From Cellvibrionales bacterium (lineage in GTDB: Bacteria; Pseudomonadota; Gammaproteobacteria; Pseudomonadales; UBA7434), in NCBI GenBank assembly GCA_018668095.1, contig JABIQF010000096.1, positions 1 through 33,965 of the forward strand: a stretch of 33,965 nt of DNA, in the 5' to 3' direction. Numbering within the stretch: the first letter of the stretch is position 1; each line of letters starts with the position of its first letter. The position numbers and the translations under genes are program-made. Shown piece by piece: positions 1-8,165 of the stretch. Below the pieces are notes generated by a model. That model saw only the letters and a list, made by a program, of their open reading frames with translations, searched no databases and was not told where the DNA came from.

Positions 1-61
1 ATCTCTCTGGAACTGCTGGACAGAAAACACTGCGAGATACACCCGTCGTGGTTAAGCTTCG

Positions 62-78
62 CCGTTAAGCTTACGGCA
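62..78. repeat. 17-base near-palindrome near left end
   Basis: The sequence GCCGTTAAGCTTACGGC can fold as a 5-bp stem (GCCGT/ACGGC). A second TTAAGCTT lies just before it. It immediately precedes the left intergenic repeat and may belong to it. No gene is visible in bases 1-80. Confidence 0.4.
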
Positions 79-80
79 TT

Positions 81-200
81 TTTTGGTTACTTTTTTTTGC
101 TGTTGACAGCGTAGTTTGCTGCGCGCCTGCAAGGCGTCCCGTAGGGTGAGCGTAGCGAATACAAAAAGTGACTGGCTGTCGGGCCACCCCCGACGGTCTT
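81..200 (+). repeat. Left copy of an intergenic repeat element, block 1
   Basis: The block opens with TTTTTGGTTAC, a T-run and GCTGT. It closes (161-200) with AAAAAGTGACTGGC and a palindrome in which GTCGGG (178-183) pairs with CCCGAC (189-194) around a 5-base loop. The same two parts occur inverted at 33901-33965. The left copy carries about 50 extra bases (107-158) between them. No transposase is present. It resembles the REP-like intergenic elements common in gammaproteobacterial genomes; the family assignment is inference. Confidence 0.75.
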
Positions 201-212
201 AATAGAACACCT

Positions 213-358
213 AAACAAACCAATCAGAAAAATGAGTATCGGATTAACATTAAGAACAACCCCGACGCCTTTGACCTTAAAACTTAAAAAAAATCATAAA
301 CTCAAATACAAAACAAACCTGCCTACCCACTAAAAACCTATCCTTTCCCCTCACCCAT
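213..358. repeat. Intergenic stretch with repeat block 2 (263-305)
   Basis: No gene is visible between the left repeat and the TPR gene terminator. Bases 263-305, starting CGACGCC and containing TTGACCTTAAA, match the reverse complement of 33744-33788 at roughly 40 of 45 positions. The plus strand is extremely poor in G here: in 301-360 I count 1 G against 24 C. Confidence 0.65.
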
Positions 359-392
359 AAAAAAACCCAACAACTTTCGTCACTGGGTTTTC
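359..392 (-). terminator. Rho-independent terminator of the TPR/TonB operon
   Basis: On the minus strand AACCCA pairs with TGGGTT, extended by G-U pairs to about 10 bp, and a run of seven T follows. It lies about 70 bases beyond the stop codon of the last gene of the TonB operon. Confidence 0.75.
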
Positions 393-462
393 AAACTCGC
401 CAAGCATCAAAAAACTCCTCAGCGGGACACATCAATCAGCCAAACTAAAAACCAATCAAAAA

Positions 463-1863
463 CTAAACCTTCTTACAAGTCGCCAATTTCGCACCATTCG
501 CAACTAACTTACGACGTCGATCACCTTCAGCCGCAACATAACGCTTCCAGCTTCGAGCACCCTTCTCAGTCTTCTTAAACTTTGACGCCTTAGAAAATGA
601 CTTCTCTGCATCTTTGTAACAATGCAAAGATTGCTCAGCAGTACCACGATTCATCCAAGCTAAATCTTCACGCTTAAGCTTACCCTTCTTAATCGCATTA
701 CGCGCAGCAAGTAAAGCCTTCTCATTCTCGTTCAAGTTAAGATACACACCCGCAAGGCGTGACCAAGCATTACCGTCAGAAGACTTCTTAGCCGCCTCTT
801 CTAGAATAGGCGAGGCTTTTAGATATTCTTGTGCACGCTGATAAGATGAACCCAGTAAAGTAAGATTCTTTTCCGTTCGCTCAACTATCTCTTCCTTCAT
901 CGCTTTTTCAATTACTTGAGCAGCGCGATAAGGAATATCAATTGCTAAATATTGATAAGCAAGCGCAATAAACTGCTTCTCTTTATCCAAACCATTTTGT
1001 AAGTACGTTACTTCTAAAGCCATTAATTCTTTTTGAGTTTGCTCTAAAGCACCATACATAGCCGATAACTGCTTCCAATATTTGATCTTTGGATAATGCG
1101 TTAACAGACGATTACTGACTTTAATCGTCGCTTTATAATTGTCTTTTTCATAATAAAGAGCCCATTGAAAATTCAACCAATTCTCTTTTGGAACAAGACC
1201 AGCAACAATTGCCTCTTCTACAACTTCTTCGACTAAATTTAATGCATCAGCTTTTCTTTCTAACTGATAATAACCCCGAGCCAGTAATATTTTACCACCG
1301 GGATCAACAATCGCTGCTTCAGCCATCCATAACTCAAGCTGCTCAACCGCTCGTTTATAATCATCATTAACAAATAATAACTGCGCTACGGTATAACGTG
1401 TATTGGTACGCTGCTGTGGATCAGCTTCTGGCTCATTCACTAACGCCAAGTAAGCCTTAATAGATAATTGAATTTTGTCTTGCGCGTAATAAACATAACC
1501 CAAATAACGATTCACCTGAGAATATTCAAAGCCTTCTGAACAGCCACGTTTAAAAGCACCCAACAATTCAGCTTCAGCACCCGCCCAATCTTCGGCTTCA
1601 GTGAACTCTTGTACTTTAGTGAGCTTTTTAGCACAGCTTGTACCTACAGCCTTACGACGCTGAGAAACCGCATTTTTATATTTAAGCTGCGCTTCTTTTT
1701 CAGCCTTGGTTAGTTTCTTTTCCTTCTCCGCAGCAACGACAGCGCTTACACCAAAACCCGTGCTATCTGTCGATACGCTAACAACAACCGTTGCCATTAG
1801 GAATAAGCAAGTCGATATGCAAAACCGACTCAACCAACCCACATTTAATTGCTTTAAAACCAT
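463..1863 (-). CDS. TPR-repeat protein of the TonB2-type cluster
   Basis: This 466-residue protein has an N-terminal hydrophobic stretch (about residues 10-45, ending near VVAAEKE) that looks like a signal peptide or anchor, so it should act in the periplasm. The rest is helical with TPR-like repeats, for example around residues 115-150 (YVYYAQDKIQLSIKAYLALV) and 375-410 (LAGVYLNLNENEKALLAARN). The N-terminal part and the extreme C-terminus are Lys-rich. It is the last gene of the operon, about 115 bases after tonB. In many marine gammaproteobacteria a TPR protein closes the TtpC-ExbB-ExbD-TonB cluster and is thought to assist TonB2-dependent uptake. Its exact role is not evident from the sequence. 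A terminator follows. Confidence 0.85.
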   Translation of the reverse strand: MVLKQLNVGWLSRFCISTCLFLMATVVVSVSTDSTGFGVSAVVAAEKEKKLTKAEKEAQLKYKNAVSQRRKAVGTSCAKKLTKVQEFTEAEDWAGAEAELLGAFKRGCSEGFEYSQVNRYLGYVYYAQDKIQLSIKAYLALVNEPEADPQQRTNTRYTVAQLLFVNDDYKRAVEQLELWMAEAAIVDPGGKILLARGYYQLERKADALNLVEEVVEEAIVAGLVPKENWLNFQWALYYEKDNYKATIKVSNRLLTHYPKIKYWKQLSAMYGALEQTQKELMALEVTYLQNGLDKEKQFIALAYQYLAIDIPYRAAQVIEKAMKEEIVERTEKNLTLLGSSYQRAQEYLKASPILEEAAKKSSDGNAWSRLAGVYLNLNENEKALLAARNAIKKGKLKREDLAWMNRGTAEQSLHCYKDAEKSFSKASKFKKTEKGARSWKRYVAAEGDRRRKLVANGAKLATCKKV

Positions 1864-1978
1864 AATCCCACTCTACCTTACTCTAAACTTTTGCCATTCC
1901 GATTTACTTCTGCCGCTATCAATACAATCTTAGCGATTTATAAAAAATCGAAAATTATCGAAAAATTTAACCGATGGA

Positions 1979-2596
1979 CTATCTACCGTCTGAGAATCCA
2001 GCAAAAGTAAATTTATATAAAACACCTGGCACTTCAACGGCAATACCGTTAATGACACGTGGGTTATATTTTAATTTCTCTGCTGCCTTTAATGCTGATT
2101 TACCAAAGCCGTAATTTTCTGGCCATTCTTCTAATAATTTAACATCACGCACACCGCCGGCTTCGGTCACTACAACCTCAACAACCGCATAACCAGTTTT
2201 ACCCGCTTTCTCGGCACGAGAAGGATAGCGAGGCTTAGGAACATAAACAGGAATAAAATCAGTATCGCGACTAAAGCCACCCTGCAAACCAATATCAGGA
2301 TTAAACTTGCCAGCACCTGCAGATATGTTTAACGCATTATCAGGTGTATCAATTTCTATATCTTGCGCTTCCAATTCTGGCGGAGGAGCCTCAACTTCAT
2401 CTGGCTTTTCAGGGAGCTCTTCATCTAACTTCGCTTCAATTTCCGTATCCGGCATATTAAAGTCAGCAATTTTAACACCGCTATCTCGATCTAAATCAGG
2501 ATCGCCCATATCGATCAACGCACTCATTAACACAAAAAGTGCAAAAGCGATGAGCAAACCAAGCAGCATGCTGCCGCCTAAACGTATCACTTGCAT
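1979..2596 (-). CDS. tonB: TonB family energy transducer (TonB2-like)
   Basis: TonB carries proton-motive energy from ExbB/ExbD to outer-membrane receptors. The 205-residue protein has one N-terminal membrane helix (about 8-30) and a linker at about 30-110. The C-terminal TonB domain (about 118-200) contains YPSRAEKAGKTGYAVVEVVV and ends YKFTF. The linker is short and acidic (many Glu/Asp, one PPP) rather than the long Glu-Pro/Lys-Pro spacer of classical TonB, which fits the compact TonB2 type. It starts 13 bases after exbD, so the two are co-transcribed. No TonB-dependent receptor lies in the window, so the substrate is unknown. Confidence 0.92.
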   Translation of the reverse strand: MQVIRLGGSMLLGLLIAFALFVLMSALIDMGDPDLDRDSGVKIADFNMPDTEIEAKLDEELPEKPDEVEAPPPELEAQDIEIDTPDNALNISAGAGKFNPDIGLQGGFSRDTDFIPVYVPKPRYPSRAEKAGKTGYAVVEVVVTEAGGVRDVKLLEEWPENYGFGKSALKAAEKLKYNPRVINGIAVEVPGVLYKFTFAGFSDGR

Positions 2597-2609
2597 TATT
2601 GCTTTCCCC

Positions 2610-3020
2610 TTACTTCGGATCGGTCGCTAGGTGAATATCGACAACACCAGCTTCTTTAGCGGCATCCCACACTAACGCATAAGTCGCTGCGTTAGATTGA
2701 CCATCTGCCTGAATAACTACCGCACCCAGAGGGTTGTCAGCATGAATACGCTCGACGACAGTTTTAACTGCACGCTCATCAATTTTTTTACGGTCAATCC
2801 AAATCGCATTTTTTGCATCAATTGCAATTAATACATTCTGGTTTTTAACCTGCTCACGTTTATCAGTCGATGGACGCGTCACTTCAACGCCTGGCTCTTT
2901 AATAAATACAGCAGTCACAATAAAAAAGATCAACATGATAAATACAACGTCAAGCATTGGCGTGAGATCAATCTCACCCCCGTCTTGATTCGCTCTGGCT
3001 GCAACACCTCTCTTAGCCAT
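2610..3020 (-). CDS. exbD: ExbD/TolR family proton-channel subunit
   Basis: The 136-residue protein has a short cytoplasmic N-terminus and one membrane helix with the motif LTPMLDVVFIMLIFFIV. Asp24 in that motif corresponds to the proton-carrying Asp of E. coli ExbD. A periplasmic domain follows, with a typical IDAKNAIWIDRK strand pattern. It forms the motor with ExbB and drives TonB. The ATG follows AGGA at a suitable distance. It is separated from exbB by 103 bases that hold a strong hairpin, and is followed closely by tonB. Confidence 0.95.
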   Translation of the reverse strand: MAKRGVAARANQDGGEIDLTPMLDVVFIMLIFFIVTAVFIKEPGVEVTRPSTDKREQVKNQNVLIAIDAKNAIWIDRKKIDERAVKTVVERIHADNPLGAVVIQADGQSNAATYALVWDAAKEAGVVDIHLATDPK

Positions 3021-3089
3021 ACCTTTTCGATCCTGAATAATTTTCTAATGAATCTTGCTTATGTAACCAACGCAGCTAATAAAAATTTA

Positions 3090-3117
3090 CGCCATTAACG
3101 TTTAACCGTTAATGGCG
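3090..3117 (-). terminator. Strong hairpin between exbB and exbD
   Basis: An 11-bp perfect stem (CGCCATTAACG pairing with CGTTAATGGCG) encloses a 6-base loop. It begins about 7 bases past the exbB stop. On the minus strand it is followed by TAAATTTTTA, a weak T-run. It could be a partial terminator lowering exbD-tonB transcription relative to exbB, or an mRNA end-protection or processing site. Confidence 0.5.
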
Positions 3118-3123
3118 AACACA

Positions 3124-3651
3124 TTATTTATCAGAAGTTAACTGGTCTTCTAGTAATGAACTTTCGCGCTCAACAATACGCATCAAGTAAGCCTGTGCAA
3201 ACACACCAGACAATGCAGCTACCATTCCCGCCATCGTTGGCACAGTGGCTTTAGAAACACCGCCTGCCATTGATTTAGGGTCGCCACCGCCGGTCACAGC
3301 CATAACATGAAATACTTCGATCATACCGGTAACCGTACCCAGTAAGCCGAGCATTGGCGCCAAGGCAACTAGCGTTTTAATTAACGCCATATTTTGATTA
3401 ATTTTGATAACGGCTTCAGAAATTAACGCTTCACGAATGCGGCGCGCATACCAAGAGTGCCGCTCAGTACGACTCTCCCATTCAGCAACAACCACATCCA
3501 TGTCGTTTCTTAAATCCGTAGCGAAATAAAATACTCGCTCAAAGATTAGGCTCCACATTAAAAACAGCAGACCACCAATCAGGAGCAATACGGGCCCGCC
3601 CATATCGACAAAGTCGAGGACGACACCCAATGCTTCTGTAATAAACTGCAT
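3124..3651 (-). CDS. exbB: ExbB/MotA/TolQ proton-channel protein
   Basis: The 175-residue inner-membrane protein has three membrane segments at about 15-37, 90-116 and 130-156. The conserved core IKTLVALAPMLGLLGTVTGM is followed by GGGDPKSMAGGVSKATVPTM, the MotA/TolQ/ExbB signature. It is shorter than classical E. coli ExbB (about 244 residues), as is usual for ExbB2 of TonB2 systems. It lies 20 bases after the larger TtpC-like paralogue. It forms the channel part of the ExbB-ExbD motor that powers TonB. Confidence 0.93.
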   Translation of the reverse strand: MQFITEALGVVLDFVDMGGPVLLLIGGLLFLMWSLIFERVFYFATDLRNDMDVVVAEWESRTERHSWYARRIREALISEAVIKINQNMALIKTLVALAPMLGLLGTVTGMIEVFHVMAVTGGGDPKSMAGGVSKATVPTMAGMVAALSGVFAQAYLMRIVERESSLLEDQLTSDK

Positions 3652-3671
3652 ATCAGTCTTCCCTTGTTACT

Positions 3672-5054
3672 TTATTTGCTTTCGGCGTTGCGCGCGATAA
3701 TACCGGCAGCTTGCTCTTCAAGCACATGAATAACACGTTTTGCGCGGCCACTAACAATGGTATGCGCAAGCAAAGTTGGGATAGCAACGATCAAACCTAA
3801 TACCGTCGTAATCAATGCACTCGAAATACCGCTAGCCATTGTCTTCGGATCGCCGGCACCAAATATAGTGATAGCTTGGAAGGTAATGATCATACCGGTT
3901 ACTGTTCCCAGTAGACCCAGTAACGGTGCCACTGCAGCAATAATCTTAATTAAGGTGAGTGAATTCTCTAAGTTAGGAATCTCTTTAAGAACGGCTTCAT
4001 TTAATTTCAACTCAAGCGACTCAGTATCCATATTTGGATTTTCATCGGCAACAACCAATACACGACCCAATGGGTTATTTGTATTAGCGACTGTTGATTT
4101 CAACTGCGCATTCACTTTAGCGCCAATCGCTGTTAACACGACAAAGCGCCAAGCAGCAATTAACATTGCGATAATACCAACAGCCGTAATGACATAACCG
4201 ACTTGGCGACCTTGATGCCAGCGCTCAGTCAATGTTGGCGTATCAATAAATGCAGCTAATAAGCTACCGCCAGTTGGGCCAGTTGGATCAACACCAAAGC
4301 GACCATAGCCTTCAGTTGAGTTGGCAAGATCTTCTGCCCAACCCACAAAAGAGCTGGCTGGCTGACGAGGAAGAATCGACAAAGCATCATCTGAATACTT
4401 TAGATACTGACCGTCAGTTGTCACAATATTAAAAGAACCCACACGAACAACATCCGCTTGAATCTCGTCACCCGCTGGTGTTGCAACCGTCGTGTTGTAT
4501 TGAACAATACGACCCGACTCAATCATTTCACGCTGCAGCTCAAACCAAACACGCTCAATTTCTGCAATCGTTGGTAATGCATCACCTTTCAGCTTTTCAA
4601 TTAAGTCCGTTAAGAACTCACCACGATTCGGATATTCAGTACTGACTAAAGACGTATTAAAGTTTTCACGCATATCGCCAGCAGCTGAATTGATATGACC
4701 AAACAGTTCGTTTAAAGAACCTTTAGCCTCATTCAATGCCTCACGCTTAACAATAATTTTTTCTTTGTTTTGCTCAAAGATTTTTTCAAGACGTGTCGAA
4801 CGCGCTTCTTCACGGGTGCGTGTTTGCTCCGCTTTTTTCAACAAATCAGCTTGTTGGTTTTTGTCATTCAAAAAGCGTGCTTCACGCTCTTTGTTCTGAC
4901 GCGCTTCATTAACCTTACCCTGCTTAACATACTCAAGCAGCTGATCAAGAGACTGAGCGCTATCTTGTGCTAACGCAGCTGAAGATAATGTCAGTGAACC
5001 TGCAACAAGTAGCGATAACGGTAGCGCACTCAATTTAGTCATTAAAGTTTTCAT
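3672..5054 (-). CDS. TtpC-like MotA/TolQ/ExbB protein with periplasmic domain
   Basis: The 460-residue protein has a signal peptide (cut near SSAALAQ, residue 30), a charged coiled coil (about 31-125) and a periplasmic domain (about 130-250). Membrane segments lie at about 285-310, 366-392 and 408-432. The C-terminal third carries the ExbB core (APLLGLLGTVTGMIITFQAI, then GDPKTMASGISSAL). This is the architecture of TtpC, the extra component that TonB2 systems of Vibrio and relatives need. Its ATG overlaps the DUF3450 stop by 4 bases (ATGA), implying coupled translation. Residues 168-208 resemble the C-terminal half of the DUF3450 neighbour. Confidence 0.9.
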   Translation of the reverse strand: MKTLMTKLSALPLSLLVAGSLTLSSAALAQDSAQSLDQLLEYVKQGKVNEARQNKEREARFLNDKNQQADLLKKAEQTRTREEARSTRLEKIFEQNKEKIIVKREALNEAKGSLNELFGHINSAAGDMRENFNTSLVSTEYPNRGEFLTDLIEKLKGDALPTIAEIERVWFELQREMIESGRIVQYNTTVATPAGDEIQADVVRVGSFNIVTTDGQYLKYSDDALSILPRQPASSFVGWAEDLANSTEGYGRFGVDPTGPTGGSLLAAFIDTPTLTERWHQGRQVGYVITAVGIIAMLIAAWRFVVLTAIGAKVNAQLKSTVANTNNPLGRVLVVADENPNMDTESLELKLNEAVLKEIPNLENSLTLIKIIAAVAPLLGLLGTVTGMIITFQAITIFGAGDPKTMASGISSALITTVLGLIVAIPTLLAHTIVSGRAKRVIHVLEEQAAGIIARNAESK

Positions 5055-5866
5055 TGAGCAGCCTCCGGCGCTGAAATAGGTAATTGCAGAATATCTTTCA
5101 CTGCTTGGTTACGTGCAATACGAATACCCGTATTAATATAACTGCCCCAATCGGATGCATCTAATGCCTCCCATTCGCGAGACTCATTATTCCAACGGCC
5201 AACTTCTTTGCCGTCTTCAGTTTTATACAGCAGTGCAATACGACCGACGCGGAAGATATCCACTTTTCGCTCTTTACCGTCACCGTTGAAGTCAATCGAC
5301 GCATCATATGCCTCAATTTTACGGCCATACTCATTTTCAATTTTGTAAGCTTCTAACACTTGGCGAAAATGCTCTGCAATCGTCTGATTCGACTTATCCA
5401 AATTTCCACGCAAGTTTTCTAAGCGTGTTTGGCGCTCTTCAGCCAAGAAAGGCACGTCTAAAGCAACAAAATTCTCTAGACCGTCAAGCATTTTAATTAG
5501 CAATGGCGTGATTTGGCGCTGAATCACAGTAACCTGTGACATTGCCTTATCAATTTCAGTAATACGCTTTAGCTGATTCTGAATGCGAGCTTCAAGCTGA
5601 GCGTTGTAAACGCGCAAACCTTCAATCTCTTTATTCACTTGCTTATAGCTTTGAAGAAGGGCATCTGTTTTATCAGCAATCCCGTCTATTTTAACTTGTG
5701 ATTTTTGTGCCGCGGCCGCTTTGCTCTGCCCGACTTTAAAGACCTCGTCGAGTTGATCAGCACTGGCTGAAGCCGCATAAAAGCAAACTGAAGAAAAAAT
5801 ACATAAGCCGATACGCGCAACACGCTTAACCGCGCTTGGCATCGGAGAGAAGTAGTTAATAGTCAT
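5051..5866 (-). CDS. DUF3450 family periplasmic coiled-coil protein
   Basis: From the chosen ATG at 5866 the product has 271 residues: a signal peptide (ending ...YAASASA), a long coiled coil, then a domain containing IDFNGDGKERKVDIFRVG and RWNNESREW. DUF3450 proteins are regularly the first gene of TtpC/TonB2 clusters; their biochemical role is unsettled. The start at 5866 has GGAA about 10 bases upstream and gives a family-like length. The frame is open to 5941, and a later ATG at 5842 begins directly at the signal peptide. The gene overlaps ttpC by 4 bases. I see no clear Fur box upstream. Confidence 0.88.
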   Translation of the reverse strand: MTINYFSPMPSAVKRVARIGLCIFSSVCFYAASASADQLDEVFKVGQSKAAAAQKSQVKIDGIADKTDALLQSYKQVNKEIEGLRVYNAQLEARIQNQLKRITEIDKAMSQVTVIQRQITPLLIKMLDGLENFVALDVPFLAEERQTRLENLRGNLDKSNQTIAEHFRQVLEAYKIENEYGRKIEAYDASIDFNGDGKERKVDIFRVGRIALLYKTEDGKEVGRWNNESREWEALDASDWGSYINTGIRIARNQAVKDILQLPISAPEAAQ

Positions 5867-5949
5867 AAGATTCGTATTTCCGAAATTGAGGACGAATTTA
5901 ATAATGCTGTGTTCTAAAAACATTATGACAGCAGCGAGCAAAAAATAAT

Positions 5950-6138
5950 CTACACCACTGACAATAATTTGATGAATCGATAAACAACAGACCGTCCTTT
6001 TAATTCTTTCGGTACATCATCGACAGCCTTGTCGACAGAAATTATGCACCGCTTTAGTTCACCGAAAATACGTTTAAGCTGAATAAATTGTAATCCATAC
6101 AACTGCCCACTTAACGAAGCCGCGCATTTTAATAACAT
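5950..6138 (-). CDS. Possible small hypothetical or broken gene
   Basis: The frame runs 62 codons from the first ATG, but it is open without a stop from 6240, about 96 codons, with no ATG, GTG or TTG near its beginning. The composition looks protein-like (for example LQFIQLKRIFGELKRCIISV), with charged and hydrophobic residues alternating as in helices. I do not recognise a family and the ATG at 6138 has no good ribosome site. It may be a chance frame, a gene with a lost start, or a real small protein between thyA and the TonB operon. Confidence 0.3.
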   Translation of the reverse strand: MLLKCAASLSGQLYGLQFIQLKRIFGELKRCIISVDKAVDDVPKELKGRSVVYRFIKLLSVV

Positions 6139-6320
6139 ATGCGGTTGCGGCGCAATCTTATTGCCGTTATTAAACGTTAAATTTTCAATAATTTTGGAAA
6201 CATTGCCAAACTGCTTAAACCTTTCAAAGAAAGATGGGTGTTATGAGTAAATTAGTAACACGGTAACACTTTCATGACATATCCAAAACCCGCTCACTAA
6301 CAACTCAATGCGCAATCCAT

Positions 6321-7115
6321 CTAAACCGCTATTGGCGCAGCAATATGAGGATGATGCTGATAATCCTGCAATTCAAAATCATCAAAACTAAAAGCAAACA
6401 AATCATCAATATCAGGATTAATCGTCATAGTTGGCAGCGCCATTGGCGAGCGCTGCAACTGAAGCTCGACTTGATCCATATGATTAGCGTATAAATGCGC
6501 ATCACCAAATGTGTGGACGAAATCGCCAGGTTTAAGACCTAAAACCTGCGCCATCATCATAGTAAGCAGTGCATAAGAGCCAATATTGAACGGCACGCCC
6601 AAGAAAATATCGGCACTTCGCTGATACAACTGACACGACAACTTGCCTTCAGCAATATAAAACTGGAACATCGTATGACAAGGCGGCAAGGCCATTTCTT
6701 CAATACAGGCGACATTCCAAGCCGAAACAATATGACGACGAGAATCGGGAGACTCTTTTAATTGTGTCATTAACTGCTGTACTTGATCGATATGACGACC
6801 ATCACCTGTAGGCCATGAACGCCACTGATAACCATACACAGGACCTAACTCACCCTCTTCATCTGCCCACTCATTCCAAATAGATACGCCATTCTCTTTA
6901 AGGTAAGCAATATTAGTATTACCCGAAAGAAACCAAAGTAACTCGTGGATTATCGATTTTAAATGGAGTTTTTTAGTGGTGACTGCAGGAAAGCCCTTAG
7001 AAAGGTCAAAGCGCATTTGATGGCCGAATACACTGTAAGTACCTGTGCCCGTTCTATCAGGCTTAAAAACACCCTCATCACGAACGTGACGCATTAAATC
7101 AAGATATTGCTGCAT
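6321..7115 (-). CDS. thyA: Thymidylate synthase
   Basis: ThyA methylates dUMP to dTMP using methylene-tetrahydrofolate, in the cytosol. The 264-residue length equals E. coli ThyA. The folate/dUMP-binding segments are intact: RTGTGTYSVFGHQMRFDL near the N-terminus, catalytic Cys146 in LPPCHTMFQFY, then QRSADIFLGVPFNI. It ends ...HPHIAAPIAV as in the family. It follows lgt by about 80 bases, the same order as in E. coli (rppH-ptsP-lgt-thyA). Confidence 0.98.
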   Translation of the reverse strand: MQQYLDLMRHVRDEGVFKPDRTGTGTYSVFGHQMRFDLSKGFPAVTTKKLHLKSIIHELLWFLSGNTNIAYLKENGVSIWNEWADEEGELGPVYGYQWRSWPTGDGRHIDQVQQLMTQLKESPDSRRHIVSAWNVACIEEMALPPCHTMFQFYIAEGKLSCQLYQRSADIFLGVPFNIGSYALLTMMMAQVLGLKPGDFVHTFGDAHLYANHMDQVELQLQRSPMALPTMTINPDIDDLFAFSFDDFELQDYQHHPHIAAPIAV

Positions 7116-7198
7116 AAATTCTAACGCTTCTTATTTCTGTTAATTGAAGGCGAGCTTGGCTTGCCCAAGTTATTGCTCTGTGTTTATCGACTCGCTAC

Positions 7199-8101
7199 TT
7201 ATCGACTCTTTGTTTTTTTGCTCTTTGTCTTTTTTGTCTTTAATTTCTTAGCAGCTGTTTTAGCCACTCCTTTAACGTTTGAGCTAGAGGAAGCAAGACC
7301 ATGATCAATAAAGCGTCGATCATTTTGATTAAAGTAATAATAACTCAATGCTATCATAGCCGCACCACCGATAATCATCGGCAGTGATAAAAACTGCCCT
7401 CTCGTCATCCAATCTAAAAATAATGAGGCATCGGGCTCACGGAAAAACTCGACGGCATAACGTGCCACGCCATAGCCAAGCAAAAATACGCCCGAAGCTG
7501 CCCATGCAGGACGACGAATACGCGTAAAGCCATAAATAAGAACAAATAGCACAACACCCTCAAGGAAGCACTGATACAGCTGTGAGGGATGACGAGGAAT
7601 GGCCAGACTATCACTCGGAAAGACCATTGCCCAAGATACATCTGTTGCACGACCATACAGCTCAGCATTAATAAAATTAGCCATACGCCCCAAACCCAAA
7701 CCTATAGGCGCAAGTGGCGCAACAAAATCGCAAACCTCACCTAACGGCCTGCCTAGCTTACGCGCATAAATAATGAGCGCCAAAAACACGCCAAGTAGCC
7801 CGCCATGAAAAGCCATACCGCCTTCCCATACACGAAACAACCATAACGGATCTGTTAGAAAACGATCGAAGCCATAAAAAAACACATAACCAACGCGACC
7901 GCCCAACACGGCGCCCAAAGCACTTGTAAATACAAGGTCCTCGACCTGCTCAGGCAAAAGAGGAGACCATGCTTGTCGCGCCCTTTTACGGCCAATTAAA
8001 TAGGCAGCAACAAAACCAAACAGATACATCATGCCGTACCAGCGCAAGCTAATAGGACCAATCGAAAAAATAATGGGGTCTATAGAAGGATACTGCAACA
8101 T
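7199..8101 (-). CDS. lgt: Prolipoprotein diacylglyceryl transferase
   Basis: Lgt transfers diacylglycerol from phosphatidylglycerol to the lipobox Cys of prelipoproteins in the inner membrane. The 300-residue protein has seven predicted membrane segments. The Lgt signature GLGRMANFINAELYGR includes Arg139 and Asn142, His99 lies in MAFHGGLLG, and a conserved FREPDA segment is present. After about residue 275 comes an unusual tail of 25 residues with 11 Lys and one Arg (ending KKTKSKKTKSR), absent from E. coli Lgt and probably cytosolic. It lies between the TauE-family gene and thyA. Confidence 0.97.
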   Translation of the reverse strand: MLQYPSIDPIIFSIGPISLRWYGMMYLFGFVAAYLIGRKRARQAWSPLLPEQVEDLVFTSALGAVLGGRVGYVFFYGFDRFLTDPLWLFRVWEGGMAFHGGLLGVFLALIIYARKLGRPLGEVCDFVAPLAPIGLGLGRMANFINAELYGRATDVSWAMVFPSDSLAIPRHPSQLYQCFLEGVVLFVLIYGFTRIRRPAWAASGVFLLGYGVARYAVEFFREPDASLFLDWMTRGQFLSLPMIIGGAAMIALSYYYFNQNDRRFIDHGLASSSSNVKGVAKTAAKKLKTKKTKSKKTKSR

Positions 8102-8165
8102 AAGCTATTCCAAATCAGTGCTAAACCGCCGATCAAAGCGCCTCATCACATTAAATACCATTAAG

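Noticed and set aside
5867..6320. Fur box ahead of the TonB operon
   Set aside because: I looked for a TGATAAT-type palindrome on both strands and saw none of useful quality.
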